Assembly (NCBI GenBank): GCA_963703085.1
Contig: OY969789.1
Coordinates: forward strand, 2,728,001-2,792,000
Reading direction: 5' to 3'
Length of the DNA: 64,000 nucleotides
Origin: DATAEG01 sp963703085
GTDB lineage: Bacteria; Actinomycetota; Actinomycetes; Mycobacteriales; Jatrophihabitantaceae
The translations under genes and the position numbers were made by a program. Every line of letters starts with the position of its first letter. The stretch's first letter is position 1. Of the stretch, positions 28,444-37,068 are shown one piece after another. The notes beneath the pieces are model-generated. The model made no database searches and had not been told where the DNA came from. It worked only from the letters and a program-made list of their open reading frames with translations.

Positions 28444-29259
28444 TCAGCTCGCCAGAACGGCGACAACCTCGCGGGCGGAGGCCGAACCGTTCTGCCAGCC
28501 TTTGGACCGGGTCCAGGTCGAGCCGTCGTAACTGACTGAGGCGATGCCGAGCCGATCGGCGTTTGCCACCAGCCAAGCCGCTGTCTGCCAGCTCGCTCCC
28601 GGGACGTGCACAGTCTTGTCTTCGGTCGTCGGTTGGTGGACCGGCAGGTCACGGCGCAACTGGCTGGCAACCGAGCTCGCCGCAGCGACCTTCGTCGGCT
28701 TGCTGAACGAGCAGGCGATCCCGCGCGGCGCGCCCCAGAGCGCGCCGGCTATCGCTGCCGCGGCGTCCTCGTGCTGGGCATAGGCAGAACCGTCCGCAGA
28801 GATCTGGACCTTCTGGATGACGGCGGCCAGCGGGTCGGTCTGCCATCGCGGCACCTTGACCAGTGCAGCCAGGAACGCTCCGGTTGCGAAGCGGACATCG
28901 GCGAGTTGGGTTGCGTTCCCCCAGCCCTGCGACGGTCGTTGCTGCAGAACGCCCACCGAGTCCCGGTCGCCCTCGCCCGCAGGGATGTTGGTCAGTTTCG
29001 ATTCCTGCAGCGCGGCGGCGATTACCAGCACCGCCGCTCGTTGCGGCAGTGACTTGCCGATCACGACGCCCACCATCGACGAGGCCACCGCGGCCTGGTC
29101 GGTCGACGTGTGCTGCGCACCGAAGGAGCAGCCCTGCGCGGTGTTGGTGGTGACCTTCTGCCACACCGCACGCACGATCAGACCGGTAGCCACCGCCACG
29201 ACAACGATCACGATCAATGCGATGAGGCCGCGAGTCCGGCCGCCGGAACGAGTGGCCAT
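28444..29259 (-). CDS. Membrane-anchored protein with lysozyme-like (transglycosylase) fold
   Basis: 271 aa, with a single N-terminal TM anchor (about residues 10-33) and the rest probably outside the cell. The segment VIAAALQESKLTNIPAGEGDRDSVGVLQQRPSQGWG has the Glu and QQR pattern of goose-lysozyme/SLT-like domains, so a peptidoglycan-related role is possible. The overall family is annotated only as hypothetical in relatives, and I do not claim catalysis. Its ATG (29259) overlaps the dapD stop by one base (TGATG), so it is co-translated with dapD. Confidence 0.7.
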   Translation of the reverse strand: MATRSGGRTRGLIALIVIVVVAVATGLIVRAVWQKVTTNTAQGCSFGAQHTSTDQAAVASSMVGVVIGKSLPQRAAVLVIAAALQESKLTNIPAGEGDRDSVGVLQQRPSQGWGNATQLADVRFATGAFLAALVKVPRWQTDPLAAVIQKVQISADGSAYAQHEDAAAAIAGALWGAPRGIACSFSKPTKVAAASSVASQLRRDLPVHQPTTEDKTVHVPGASWQTAAWLVANADRLGIASVSYDGSTWTRSKGWQNGSASAREVVAVLAS

Positions 29260-30227
29260 CACGCGTTCGCGTGCAGTGCGGAGTTCAACTCGATGCCCTG
29301 CCGCCGTCGCGCCACCGCCTCCAGCGCACCGGAGTCACTGTTGCGGCGGAACAGCAGGTTGGACTGGCCGGACAGTTCGACCGCTTTCACCACGCGACCG
29401 TCGGCCAGAGTCAGTTTGGCGCCGGCCGTGACGTAGCACCCTGCCTCGACGACACAGTCGTCGCCGAGGGAGATCCCGATGCCGGCGTTGGCGCCGACCA
29501 GGCACCGTTGGCCGATAGTGACGACCTGACTACCCCCGCCGGAGAGGGTGCCCATGATCGACGCGCCGCCGCCCACGTCGCTGCCGGCGCCGACCACGAC
29601 ACCGGCGGAGATTCGACCCTCCACCATCGAGGCACCCAGCGTGCCGGCGTTGTAGTTGACGAACCCCTCGTGCATCACCGTGGTGCCCGGCGCCAGGTGG
29701 GCACCGAGCCGAACCCGGTCCGCGTCGGCGATCCGGACGCCCTCAGGCACCACGTAGTCCGTCATCCGCGGGAACTTGTCGATGCCCAACACGCTCAGGT
29801 GGCCGCGACTGCGCAGGCGGATCCGAGCCCGCTCGAAATCGGCTACCGGGCACGGGCCCATCGAGGTCCACACCACGTTGCTGAGCAGGTCGAACACGCC
29901 GCTGAGGTCGACCCGGCGCGGCTGCACCAGGCAGTGACTCAGCAGGTGCAGCCGCAGGTAGACGTCGGCGGCGTCCTTCGGGGCGGTTGCGAGGCCGATG
30001 CTCCGGCGCACCACCTCGGTGTGCACGCCGCGGTCGAAGTCCGAACCCACCAGGCGCGGCAGGCCCTCCGGCGCCGCTTCGCCGTCCGGGACGCCGAGCG
30101 ACGGCTCCGGGTACCAGGTGTCCAGCACGGCGCCGGTCCGGTCGTCGACGGTGGCGAGGCCGTAACCCCATGCCGTTGTCGCGTCCGCTCCCGGCGTGGC
30201 GGTACTCGTGCTGTCAGGACTCGTCAC
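29259..30227 (-). CDS. dapD: Tetrahydropicolinate N-succinyltransferase (DapD)
   Basis: Lysine/diaminopimelate pathway: succinyl-CoA plus tetrahydrodipicolinate gives N-succinyl-2-amino-6-ketopimelate. It is 322 aa, the length of the actinobacterial DapD group. It has a left-handed beta-helix with hexapeptide repeats (about residues 165-270) and the active-site region HEGFVNYNAGTLGASMVEGRIS with GGGASIMGTLSGG. GTG 30227 is supported by TACCGT 6 nt upstream. It is divergent from dapE, 39 bp between starts. The downstream overlapping gene encodes a membrane-anchored lysozyme-like protein. Confidence 0.95.
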   Translation of the reverse strand: MTSPDSTSTATPGADATTAWGYGLATVDDRTGAVLDTWYPEPSLGVPDGEAAPEGLPRLVGSDFDRGVHTEVVRRSIGLATAPKDAADVYLRLHLLSHCLVQPRRVDLSGVFDLLSNVVWTSMGPCPVADFERARIRLRSRGHLSVLGIDKFPRMTDYVVPEGVRIADADRVRLGAHLAPGTTVMHEGFVNYNAGTLGASMVEGRISAGVVVGAGSDVGGGASIMGTLSGGGSQVVTIGQRCLVGANAGIGISLGDDCVVEAGCYVTAGAKLTLADGRVVKAVELSGQSNLLFRRNSDSGALEAVARRRQGIELNSALHANA

Positions 30228-30233
30228 GGCACT

Positions 30234-30239
30234 ACGGTA
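30234..30239 (-). promoter_or_regulatory. -10 element (TACCGT) of dapD, leaderless
   Basis: TANNNT ends 6 nt before GTG 30227. Confidence 0.5.
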
Positions 30240-30252
30240 CCGAGGCACTGGG

Positions 30253-30258
30253 TACGCT
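30253..30258 (+). promoter_or_regulatory. -10 element (TACGCT) of dapE, leaderless
   Basis: TANNNT ends 8 nt before GTG 30267; together with the dapD element it makes a compact divergent promoter of under 40 bp. Confidence 0.5.
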
Positions 30259-30266
30259 GCGGCCTT

Positions 30267-31367
30267 GTGACAGGCCGTGTTCAGAGTGATGTTGTCCTGG
30301 ATCTGTCGGTAGATGCCGCTGAGCTGACCGCAGCCTTGGTCGATGTCGAGTCCGTATCCGAGCACGAGGCGCGGCTCACCGACGCGGTCGAGTCAGCACT
30401 GCGTGCGCTGCCCGGATTGACGGTGGACCGGTTCGGCAACGTGGTGGTGGCCCGCACGTCATCCGGTGCCGCGAACCGGGTCATCCTGGCCGGTCACCTG
30501 GATACCGTGCCGATCGCGGACAATGTGCCGTCCGTCCGCGCGGGCGACGAGATCCGCGGGTGCGGCGCCTCGGACATGAAGTCGGGCGACGCCGTCGCTC
30601 TTCGCCTCGCCTATCTCGTCGGCACCGGTGCCCTGCGTCCGACCAGCGACCTGACCTGGATCTTCTACGACTGTGAGGAGATCGCCGCTGCGCGCAACGG
30701 CTTGACCGCACTTGCTCGGGAGCATCCCGACCTGATGCGCGGCGACCTGGCGATCCTGCTCGAGCCCACCGGCGGCGTGTTGGAGGGCGGGTGCCAGGGC
30801 ACCATGCGAGCGGTTGCCCGGCTCACCGGGCGGCGCTCCCACAGTGCACGTTCCTGGCTCGGCGAGAACGCGATCCATGCGGCAGCGCCACTGCTGCAGC
30901 GGCTGGCCGACTACGTGCCCCGGCGAGTCCTCGTCGACGGGTTGGAGTATCGCGAGGGACTCAACGCTGTTGCTATCGAGGGCGGCGTGGCCGGCAACGT
31001 CATCCCCGACGAGTGCCGGGTGACGGTCAACTTCCGGTTCGCGCCGGACCGCACCGAGGCCGAGGCCGAGGCACATGTCCGTGACGTGCTTACCGGTTGC
31101 GAGGTGGAGGTACTCGACTCGGCGCCGGGGGCCCGCCCGGGAATGGATGCGCCCCTGACCCGGGCGCTGGCCGCTGCGGTGGGCGGTGAGCCGCGCGGAA
31201 AGTTGGGCTGGACGGATGTGGCGCGGTTCAGCGCCCTGGGCGTTCCGGCGGTCAACTTCGGTCCGGGCGACCCGAACCTGGCGCACACCAGGGAGGAGTG
31301 GGTGTCCGCCGCTGCGGCATTGGCCGGCGAGGCGGCTTTGGTGCGGTTCTGCACGGCGCACAATTAG
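30267..31367 (+). CDS. dapE: Succinyl-diaminopimelate desuccinylase (DapE)
   Basis: M20 zinc peptidase family, 366 aa. It hydrolyses N-succinyl-LL-DAP to succinate and LL-DAP. Metal ligands and catalytic residues are visible as AGHLDTVP (His, Asp), GASDMKSGD (bridging Asp), FYDCEEI (catalytic and metal Glu) and the late His in NLAHTREEW. The lid domain is continuous between about residues 170 and 285. GTG 30267 has a -10 element 8 nt upstream. DapD and DapE flank a shared intergenic promoter, giving balanced expression of two steps of the succinylase branch. Confidence 0.95.
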   Translation: MTGRVQSDVVLDLSVDAAELTAALVDVESVSEHEARLTDAVESALRALPGLTVDRFGNVVVARTSSGAANRVILAGHLDTVPIADNVPSVRAGDEIRGCGASDMKSGDAVALRLAYLVGTGALRPTSDLTWIFYDCEEIAAARNGLTALAREHPDLMRGDLAILLEPTGGVLEGGCQGTMRAVARLTGRRSHSARSWLGENAIHAAAPLLQRLADYVPRRVLVDGLEYREGLNAVAIEGGVAGNVIPDECRVTVNFRFAPDRTEAEAEAHVRDVLTGCEVEVLDSAPGARPGMDAPLTRALAAAVGGEPRGKLGWTDVARFSALGVPAVNFGPGDPNLAHTREEWVSAAAALAGEAALVRFCTAHN

Positions 31368-31476
31368 TTTCCAGCTCGGTATTTACCGAGCCCGCTGCTC
31401 GCTCTTAGAGTTCACCGAGGTGCCGTGAACGCATGGTGCGCCCTCCCCGCGAAGCACCTTGGGATGGGACGTCGTC

Positions 31477-32298
31477 ATGTCGTCGATCGCATTCGCGCCG
31501 AGTGCGCTGTACCAACTCTTCAACGCCATCAAGGGGCACATTCCGCAGGCAGAGCTGAGCGGGATCGTGGCCGGCCCGAACGAGGCCTTCTTCGGGTATC
31601 ACTGGGCGGCCAAGGAGCTGCCTGCCCAGGATGACTCGCGCCTCGGTGCGCTGAACAGCCCGCCCGCCGACCCCGCCGCGGCCTCAGCGCTGGACGTCAA
31701 GCTGCCGGCGGGCGCGATGAAAAAGTGCACCGGTCGGCTGATCGCAGCAGCGAAGGCCGGTGATCACCGGATGCTCGCGGTGCGGGAGCTGTGCGGCACG
31801 ACCGACGGGGTACGGACCCACAACTATGAGGTCCCGGAACGTCGAGACGGGTTCGACGAGTGGGACGCGACGCATCTCTGGCACATCCACCTGAGTATTT
31901 ACCGGCGCTACTCGCTGTCCGCGTCGACGCTGCTGCCGATCGCCGAAGTCTTCGCCGGCACCGGGACTGCGGTGCCGAGCACCGCGGCAGCAACCGCGGT
32001 GGCCACCCCGGCAACGGGATCGCACTGGCCGCTAGCGCAGAACGAGTACTTCGGGTTGATCACCGGTCCGGATGCCTCGCACGGCGGGTTCTCGGCCTGG
32101 GAACGCCCGTACGTGAAGCGAATCCAGCAGAAGATGCAGACGCTGGGCTACGCGCCCAAGACGGCCGGTTGGGCCGACGGCATCTATGAGAAGCCGACGG
32201 CGCAGGCAGTTGCCGCATGGCAGCACGCCAAGTGGTCGGCGGTCACCAGCCGGTACGGCGAAGTGTGGTCCGACGACTGGGCCCGGCTCGTCGGCTGA
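31477..32298 (+). CDS. Putative peptidoglycan-binding/hydrolase-like protein
   Basis: 273 aa, no signal peptide. The N-terminal ~150 residues end in ATHLWHIHLSIYRRY, an H-x-H-x-S pattern reminiscent of the zinc site of peptidase M15/endolysin-type domains. LDVKLPAG resembles the ALD(V/I) segment of those domains. A linker rich in Ala/Thr (about 160-185) follows. The C-terminal ~85 residues (ERPYVKRIQQKMQTLGYAP...DGIYEKPTAQAVAAWQ) look like a peptidoglycan-binding-type repeat. The arrangement suggests a phage-derived endolysin or a cell-wall enzyme, but no other phage gene is near. ATG 31477 is chosen over the upstream GTG/ATG options. Confidence 0.6.
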   Translation: MSSIAFAPSALYQLFNAIKGHIPQAELSGIVAGPNEAFFGYHWAAKELPAQDDSRLGALNSPPADPAAASALDVKLPAGAMKKCTGRLIAAAKAGDHRMLAVRELCGTTDGVRTHNYEVPERRDGFDEWDATHLWHIHLSIYRRYSLSASTLLPIAEVFAGTGTAVPSTAAATAVATPATGSHWPLAQNEYFGLITGPDASHGGFSAWERPYVKRIQQKMQTLGYAPKTAGWADGIYEKPTAQAVAAWQHAKWSAVTSRYGEVWSDDWARLVG

Positions 32299-32328
32299 CC
32301 TGTCGGCGGAGCCGGGCAGCCGACCGGC

Positions 32329-32334
32329 TAGCGT
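32329..32334 (+). promoter_or_regulatory. -10 element (TAGCGT) of the first LOG gene, leaderless
   Basis: TANNNT ends 7 nt before GTG 32342. Confidence 0.5.
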
Positions 32335-32341
32335 CGCCCGG

Positions 32342-33181
32342 GTGAGCATCGACGGCACTGATCCTGACGCCCGATCGGTCGGCGACGCCGAGGAACGCCA
32401 TCGGGGGCCGGCAATCCTGCGCCGGGGCCAGATCCAGCCCGGCACCACCGACCAACGGCTCCTCGATTCACGCGGTCCGACCGACTGGGTGCACACCGAC
32501 CCGTGGCGGGTGCTGCGCATCCAGTCCGAGTTCGTGGAGGGCTTCGGGCTGCTGGCCGAGTTGGGGCAGGCGGTGTCGGTGTTCGGCTCGGCGCGGACGC
32601 CGACGGACTCCGCGGAATACCTGACCGGCGTGCAGCTCGGCAGGTCGCTCGTCCAGGCGGGTTACGCGGTGATCACCGGCGGCGGTCCGGGAACGATGGA
32701 GGCGGTCAACAAGGGCGCGTCGCAAGCGGGTGGTCCGTCGGTCGGTCTCGGTATCGAGCTGCCGTTCGAGCAGAGCTTGAACCAGTGGGTCGATCTGGGA
32801 CTGAACTTCCGCTACTTCTTCGCCCGCAAGACGATGTTTGTGAAATACGCGCAGGCGTTCGTCATCATGCCGGGCGGCTTCGGCACGTTGGACGAGCTGT
32901 TCGAGGCGGTGACGCTCGTGCAGACGCGGAAGGTGACGCGGTTCCCGGTCATCCTGTTCGGTACCGAGTACTGGTCCGGCCTGGTCGACTGGATCCGCGG
33001 CACGGTGTTGCCGGCGGGCAAGATCAGCGCGCCGGACCCGGACTTGGTGACGATGACCGACGACGTCTCCGAAGTCATCCGGATCATCACTTCGGCCGAC
33101 GCAGTGCGCTCCGATCAGGCCGTTCTGGAGGAGCGCTCGCAGGATGCCGCACGGGCCGACCGCGGCCACGACGCCCAGTAG
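32342..33181 (+). CDS. LOG-family protein (Rossmann, TIGR00730), long form
   Basis: 279 aa. A ~75-residue N-terminal extension precedes the LOG domain, which has SVFGSARTP, GGGPGTMEAVNKGA and the family motif PGGFGTLDE with ARKTMFVKYA. Family members are phosphoribohydrolases that release cytokinin-type bases from nucleotides or cleave related nucleoside monophosphates. The long form has been described as a pyrimidine/purine nucleotide nucleosidase (PpnN-like) in other bacteria, which is only a guess here. It is followed after 4 bp by a short-form paralogue. Confidence 0.88.
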   Translation: MSIDGTDPDARSVGDAEERHRGPAILRRGQIQPGTTDQRLLDSRGPTDWVHTDPWRVLRIQSEFVEGFGLLAELGQAVSVFGSARTPTDSAEYLTGVQLGRSLVQAGYAVITGGGPGTMEAVNKGASQAGGPSVGLGIELPFEQSLNQWVDLGLNFRYFFARKTMFVKYAQAFVIMPGGFGTLDELFEAVTLVQTRKVTRFPVILFGTEYWSGLVDWIRGTVLPAGKISAPDPDLVTMTDDVSEVIRIITSADAVRSDQAVLEERSQDAARADRGHDAQ

Positions 33182-33185
33182 ACCG

Positions 33186-33737
33186 ATGGCAGCCATCTGC
33201 GTCTATTGCGCATCGGTCCCGCAGATAGAGCCACGCTTCATCGAACTCGCCGACGAGGTCGGCACGCAGATCGCCGCGCGGGGGCACACCCTGGTCTCCG
33301 GCGGGGGCAGCGTCTCGATGATGGGTGCGGTAGCCGCGGCGACCCGAGCGGGCGGCGCCCGAACCGTCGGCGTGATGCCCCAGGCGCTGGTAGATACCGA
33401 GATCGCCGACGAATCGTCCGACGAGCTGGTCGTCGTCGACACGATGCGCGAACGCAAACGCGTGATGGACGAGCGCAGCGACGCGTTCATCGTCCTGCCC
33501 GGCGGCATCGGCACGCTGGAGGAGCTGTTCGAGATCTGGACGGCCCGATACCTGCTCATGCATACCAAGCCGGTGGTGCTGCTCAACGCGTTCGGCTTCT
33601 ACGACCCGTTACTGCGGATGATCGACACGATGCGTTCTGCGGGTTTCGTTCGGCCGATTTCGTTGGAGGTGCTGCACCGGGCAAGCACGGCCACCGACGC
33701 CCTCGACGCGGTCGAGCAGGCGCTGGCCGGTCAGTAA
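33186..33737 (+). CDS. LOG-family protein, short form (cytokinin riboside 5'-monophosphate phosphoribohydrolase)
   Basis: 183 aa with ICVYCASVP, GGGSVSMMGAVA and the catalytic motif PGGIGTLEE; the Arg-containing segment MRERKRVMDERSDAFIVLP fits active LOG enzymes. This is the form homologous to Rv1205. ATG 33186 lies 4 bp after the stop of the long-form paralogue, so the two are in one operon. Two LOG genes in tandem are an unusual pairing but not unique. Confidence 0.9.
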   Translation: MAAICVYCASVPQIEPRFIELADEVGTQIAARGHTLVSGGGSVSMMGAVAAATRAGGARTVGVMPQALVDTEIADESSDELVVVDTMRERKRVMDERSDAFIVLPGGIGTLEELFEIWTARYLLMHTKPVVLLNAFGFYDPLLRMIDTMRSAGFVRPISLEVLHRASTATDALDAVEQALAGQ

Positions 33738-33750
33738 CGCGGTCGTCGTT

Positions 33751-34638
33751 CTAGTCCAGACCGCGCCGAGCAGCGGCCGGCGGCCTGGTGCCGATGATGC
33801 TGGCCACCATGTCCAGCGCTCGCCTGGTGGCGCGCACATCATGGGCCCGGAACACTCGCGCGCCGTGCCACGCGGAGACGGCGGTCGCCGCGAGCGTGCC
33901 TTCCAGTCGATCAGCCGCAGGCAGGTCGAGGGTCTCACCGACGAAATCCTTGCGGGACAGAGCAACCAGTACCGGCCAGCCGGTTGCCACCAGCTCGTCC
34001 AGACGGTAGGTGAGCTCCAGCGAGTGATGGGTGGTCTTGCCGAAGTCGTGGGTGGGATCGATCAGGATCGCGTCTGCTCGCACGCCGGTGGCCACCGCCC
34101 GCTCGGCAGCCGCGGTGACCGTCGCAATCACGTCGTGGACCACGTCGTCGTAGTCCACGCCGTGCGGATCGGTGCGCGGCGGCAGCCCTCCGGTGTGGCT
34201 GCACACCAACCCGACACCGGCGGCGGCCGCGACCGGCACGAGATCCGGGTCTGCTCCTGCCCAGCTGTCGTTGATGAGGTCAGCGCCGGCGTCCGCCACC
34301 CGCCGCGCGACGCCGGCTCGCCAGGTGTCCACGCTGATGGCGACCTCGGGATAGCGGGACCGGGCGAACTCGACGACGGGCAGGACCCGGCGCAGTTCCT
34401 CGTCCTCGGTCACCTCCGGTCCGGCGCCGGCGCGCACACCGCCGATGTCGACGATCGCGGCGCCCTCGTCCACACATCGCGACACTGCCTCCCGGGCGCG
34501 GCTCACTTCGACGTTGACACCGCCGTCGTAGAAGGAGTCCGGGGTGCGGTTCACGATTCCCATCACCGCGAACTCGCCCGGCGCCACCCGCAGCGGCCCG
34601 AGCACGAGGCTGGCCGGGGCCTCGCGGTGCGCGGTCAC
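33751..34638 (-). CDS. folP2: Dihydropteroate synthase-like protein, FolP2 type
   Basis: TIM-barrel protein of the pterin-binding family, 295 aa. The family motif reads MGIVNRTPDSFYDGG where classic DHPS has NVTPDSFSDGG, matching mycobacterial FolP2. IDIGG is replaced by VDIGGVRAGAG, and the Lys-containing SRKDFVGETL segment is kept. M. leprae FolP2 was reported to lack DHPS activity, so a true folate role is uncertain. GTG 34638 is supported by TAGGCT 7 nt upstream. Its place between LOG and the tagA block matches Rv1207. Confidence 0.85.
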   Translation of the reverse strand: MTAHREAPASLVLGPLRVAPGEFAVMGIVNRTPDSFYDGGVNVEVSRAREAVSRCVDEGAAIVDIGGVRAGAGPEVTEDEELRRVLPVVEFARSRYPEVAISVDTWRAGVARRVADAGADLINDSWAGADPDLVPVAAAAGVGLVCSHTGGLPPRTDPHGVDYDDVVHDVIATVTAAAERAVATGVRADAILIDPTHDFGKTTHHSLELTYRLDELVATGWPVLVALSRKDFVGETLDLPAADRLEGTLAATAVSAWHGARVFRAHDVRATRRALDMVASIIGTRPPAAARRGLD

Positions 34639-34645
34639 GTCAGCG

Positions 34646-34651
34646 AGCCTA
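34646..34651 (-). promoter_or_regulatory. -10 element (TAGGCT) of folP2, leaderless
   Basis: TANNNT ends 7 nt before GTG 34638. Confidence 0.5.
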
Positions 34652-34739
34652 ATCGGGCTTCGGTCCGCGGACAGATCGTGTCGCAATTACGGGATGCGGC
34701 GGGCCGGGGTGCGTCATCGACCCGGTACGTGTCACGATC

Positions 34740-35246
34740 GTGGCTGTGTCGTCGCTGCTGCTGTACGCGTTGCTGGCCATCCTGGTGGCCGCGGCACTGG
34801 TCACCCTGCTGATCGTGTTTCTTCCGCAGGGCCGGATGCTGTCGCCGGTGGTGGTTGCCGATGCCATCCCGGACGGGTTGCCCATCGATGGGGCGCTCAC
34901 CGCCGATGACGTGACGAAGATCCGGCTGCCCGTTGCACTGCGCGGTTACCGGATGGTGGAGACCGACGCCATCCTCGACCGGCTGGCCAGCGAGCTGGAG
35001 TTCCGCGATGCGCTGCTTCAGCGGCTGGGCCACCCGTTCGACCCGCTGCATCCGGACCGCCCGCTGCCACCGCCGACGTCCACAGCGCCGGCACACTCCG
35101 CGGCGGACGACTCCGCTGCCGAAGTACTCGCCGCCGAGGCGCCGACCGACGAGCCGGCGGCACCCGAGGCGGAGCCGGTCGAGCCGTCGGATCACCCGCC
35201 GGCACACCGAGCGGCGTCGGACGGTTCGGACACACTCGACGGGTGA
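34740..35246 (+). CDS. DivIVA-domain-containing membrane protein (Rv1209-like)
   Basis: 168 aa. One N-terminal TM segment (about residues 4-28) is followed by a short DivIVA-like segment (IRLPVALRGYRMVETDAILDRLASELEFRDALL), then a Pro/Ala/Glu-rich tail that looks disordered. Such proteins sit next to tagA in actinobacterial genomes and may take part in polar growth or wall assembly; the function is not established. It overlaps tagA by 4 bp (GTGA). The start is GTG 34740, with a second in-frame GTG two codons later. Confidence 0.8.
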   Translation: MAVSSLLLYALLAILVAAALVTLLIVFLPQGRMLSPVVVADAIPDGLPIDGALTADDVTKIRLPVALRGYRMVETDAILDRLASELEFRDALLQRLGHPFDPLHPDRPLPPPTSTAPAHSAADDSAAEVLAAEAPTDEPAAPEAEPVEPSDHPPAHRAASDGSDTLDG

Positions 35247-35812
35247 CTGAACCAGCTGATGATCGGGTGCGCTGCGGGTGGGCGACCTCCGCACCGGAGT
35301 ACGTGAGCTACCACGACGACGAGTGGGGCACGCCGCTACATGGTGAGCGCGAGCTGTTCGAGCGGCTCTCGCTCGAGGCCTTCCAGTCCGGCCTGTCGTG
35401 GCTGATCATCCTGCGCAAGCGGCCGACGTTCCGCAGCGCATTCGCCGGGTTCGACGTGGACGCGGTCGCCGCCTTCGACGAGGCGCGGATCGCGGAACTG
35501 CTGCTGGATCCCGGCATCGTCCGCAATCGGTCCAAGATCGAGGCGACGATCAGCAATGCCCGGGCGATTCGCGACTCGGTACCGGATCTCGACGAGCTGC
35601 TGTGGTCGTTCGCGCCGAAGCGCCATCGCCGGCCGCGCCGCCTCAGCGAGGTTCCGTCGACCAGCCCGGAATCGACCGCCATGGCGAAGGCACTGCGCGC
35701 CCGCGGACTGAAGTTCGTCGGGCCGACCACGGCCTACGCGCTGATGCAGGCCACCGGCATGGTTGACGACCACATCGCCACCTGCTGGAAGAGCTCATTT
35801 CGAACGCGATGA
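35243..35812 (+). CDS. tagA: DNA-3-methyladenine glycosylase I
   Basis: Base-excision repair enzyme that removes 3-methyladenine, 189 aa, the family length. RCGWATSAPEYVSYHDDEWGTPL carries the N-terminal Cys and His/Asp pattern of Tag. QSGLSWLIILRKR, NRSKIEATISNARA, KFVGPTTAYALMQATGMVDDHIATC cover the conserved core with the zinc-ligand region at the C-terminus. The extreme C-terminus (after the last Cys) is short and non-conserved. GTG 35243 is coupled to the upstream gene by overlap. Confidence 0.93.
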   Translation: MTEPADDRVRCGWATSAPEYVSYHDDEWGTPLHGERELFERLSLEAFQSGLSWLIILRKRPTFRSAFAGFDVDAVAAFDEARIAELLLDPGIVRNRSKIEATISNARAIRDSVPDLDELLWSFAPKRHRRPRRLSEVPSTSPESTAMAKALRARGLKFVGPTTAYALMQATGMVDDHIATCWKSSFRTR

Positions 35813-35830
35813 GCGATGGCGATCCTAAAG

Positions 35831-36619
35831 TTAATGCCCGACGAACGTCGGCCGCTGCTTAGCCACGAATGCGGCGACCGCGTTGCGGTGGTCCTCGGTC
35901 TGGCCGCACTCCTTCTGCAGCACACCTTCCAGTGCCAGCGCCTCGGCAAGGGGCAACGTCGCGGCTTCATGCAGGGAGCGCTTGATCGCCGCGTAAGCCT
36001 GAGTGGGCCCGGCGGCCAGCCGGGTGGCCAGGGCGTGCGCCTCGGTCAGCGCCTGCCCCTCGGGCGCGATCGCGCTGACCAGCCCCATCTCCATCGCCTG
36101 CTGGGCGCTGACCGGTTCGGCGAGCAACGCCATCGCCAGCGCCCGGCCGCTGCCGATGATCCGCGGCAGAGTCCAGGAGGCACCACTGTCCAACGTCAAG
36201 CCGATCCCGGCGAAGGCCAGTAAGAACCGGGCTTTTTCGTCGACGATCCGGAAATCGCAGGCGAAGGTCAGCGACGCCCCGGCACCGGCGGCCATCCCGT
36301 TCACGGCGGCGACGACGGGTTTGGGCATCGCGGCCAGGGCCAGCACCAGGGGGTTGAAGTGCCGCTCGACGGTCTCTAGCGGCGCCGGGTCGTTCGCTTC
36401 CAGCAGGGCGACGTGCTCCTTGAGGTCCTGGCCCACACAAAATGCCGTCGGACCGCCGGTGAGGATGACGGCGCGCACGTCCGGGTCGTCGGAGACATCG
36501 GCCAGCGCCGCGATGAGGGCTTCCTTGAGGGCGACCGACATCGAGTTCAACGACTCGGGCCGGTTCAGCGTGATCGTGGCTACCCCAGCCGCACGCTCGA
36601 GCAGGACGACGTCGTCCAT
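35831..36619 (-). CDS. Enoyl-CoA hydratase/isomerase family protein
   Basis: Crotonase fold, 262 aa. The oxyanion-hole segments are AFCVGQDLKEH and AAVNGMAAGAGASLTFACDFRI. It resembles PaaG/PaaB-type isomerases and hydratases of aromatic or fatty acyl-CoA degradation, but no pathway neighbours exist here. ATG 36619 has AGGGAT upstream. It is inserted between tagA and the DUF3117 gene, where the M. tuberculosis order has nothing, so it looks like an accessory insertion. Confidence 0.88.
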   Translation of the reverse strand: MDDVVLLERAAGVATITLNRPESLNSMSVALKEALIAALADVSDDPDVRAVILTGGPTAFCVGQDLKEHVALLEANDPAPLETVERHFNPLVLALAAMPKPVVAAVNGMAAGAGASLTFACDFRIVDEKARFLLAFAGIGLTLDSGASWTLPRIIGSGRALAMALLAEPVSAQQAMEMGLVSAIAPEGQALTEAHALATRLAAGPTQAYAAIKRSLHEAATLPLAEALALEGVLQKECGQTEDHRNAVAAFVAKQRPTFVGH

Positions 36620-36798
36620 GGCATCCCTCCGGTTGGTTCGGCGCAGTCCCCGCGAGCCGGCCGAGCGGTCCGGTTTCCTCCACGGTGAGCTATGCGGGAC
36701 AATGGTCGCAGAGCACGACCCCGGTCCGGGTGGCCGGGGGCAGTTGCACGACCGGTATCGACACACCTGGGCGCTTGCGCCCACTGAGGGAGGCAGAC

Positions 36799-36966
36799 AT
36801 GGCGGCCATGAAGCCGCGTACGGGCGACGGCCCGATGGAGGTAACGAAGGAAGGCCGTGGGCTCGTCATGCGGGTTCCGCTGGAAGGCGGGGGCCGACTG
36901 GTCGTTGAGCTGTCTCCGGACGAGGCCACCGAGCTCGGTGACGCGTTGAAGGCGGCAGTCAGCTAA
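36799..36966 (+). CDS. DUF3117-family small protein (Rv1211-like)
   Basis: 55 aa, MAAMKPRTGDGPMEV... It is one of the most conserved small actinobacterial proteins, function unknown. The whole length is the family domain: KPRTGDGPMEVTKEGRGLVMRVPLEGGGRLVVELSPDEA. ATG 36799 follows GAGGGAGG. It lies between tagA and the glycogen genes, as in other Actinobacteria. Confidence 0.92.
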   Translation: MAAMKPRTGDGPMEVTKEGRGLVMRVPLEGGGRLVVELSPDEATELGDALKAAVS

Positions 36967-37068
36967 TTTGCTGGGCCATTTGCGGCTCCGGCGCCTCCTC
37001 CGGGAGTGCGACCGGGGCCGCTTGGCGTTGCGGTCACCCGGACCGTTCGGCGGCCGACCCGGTCGCGG

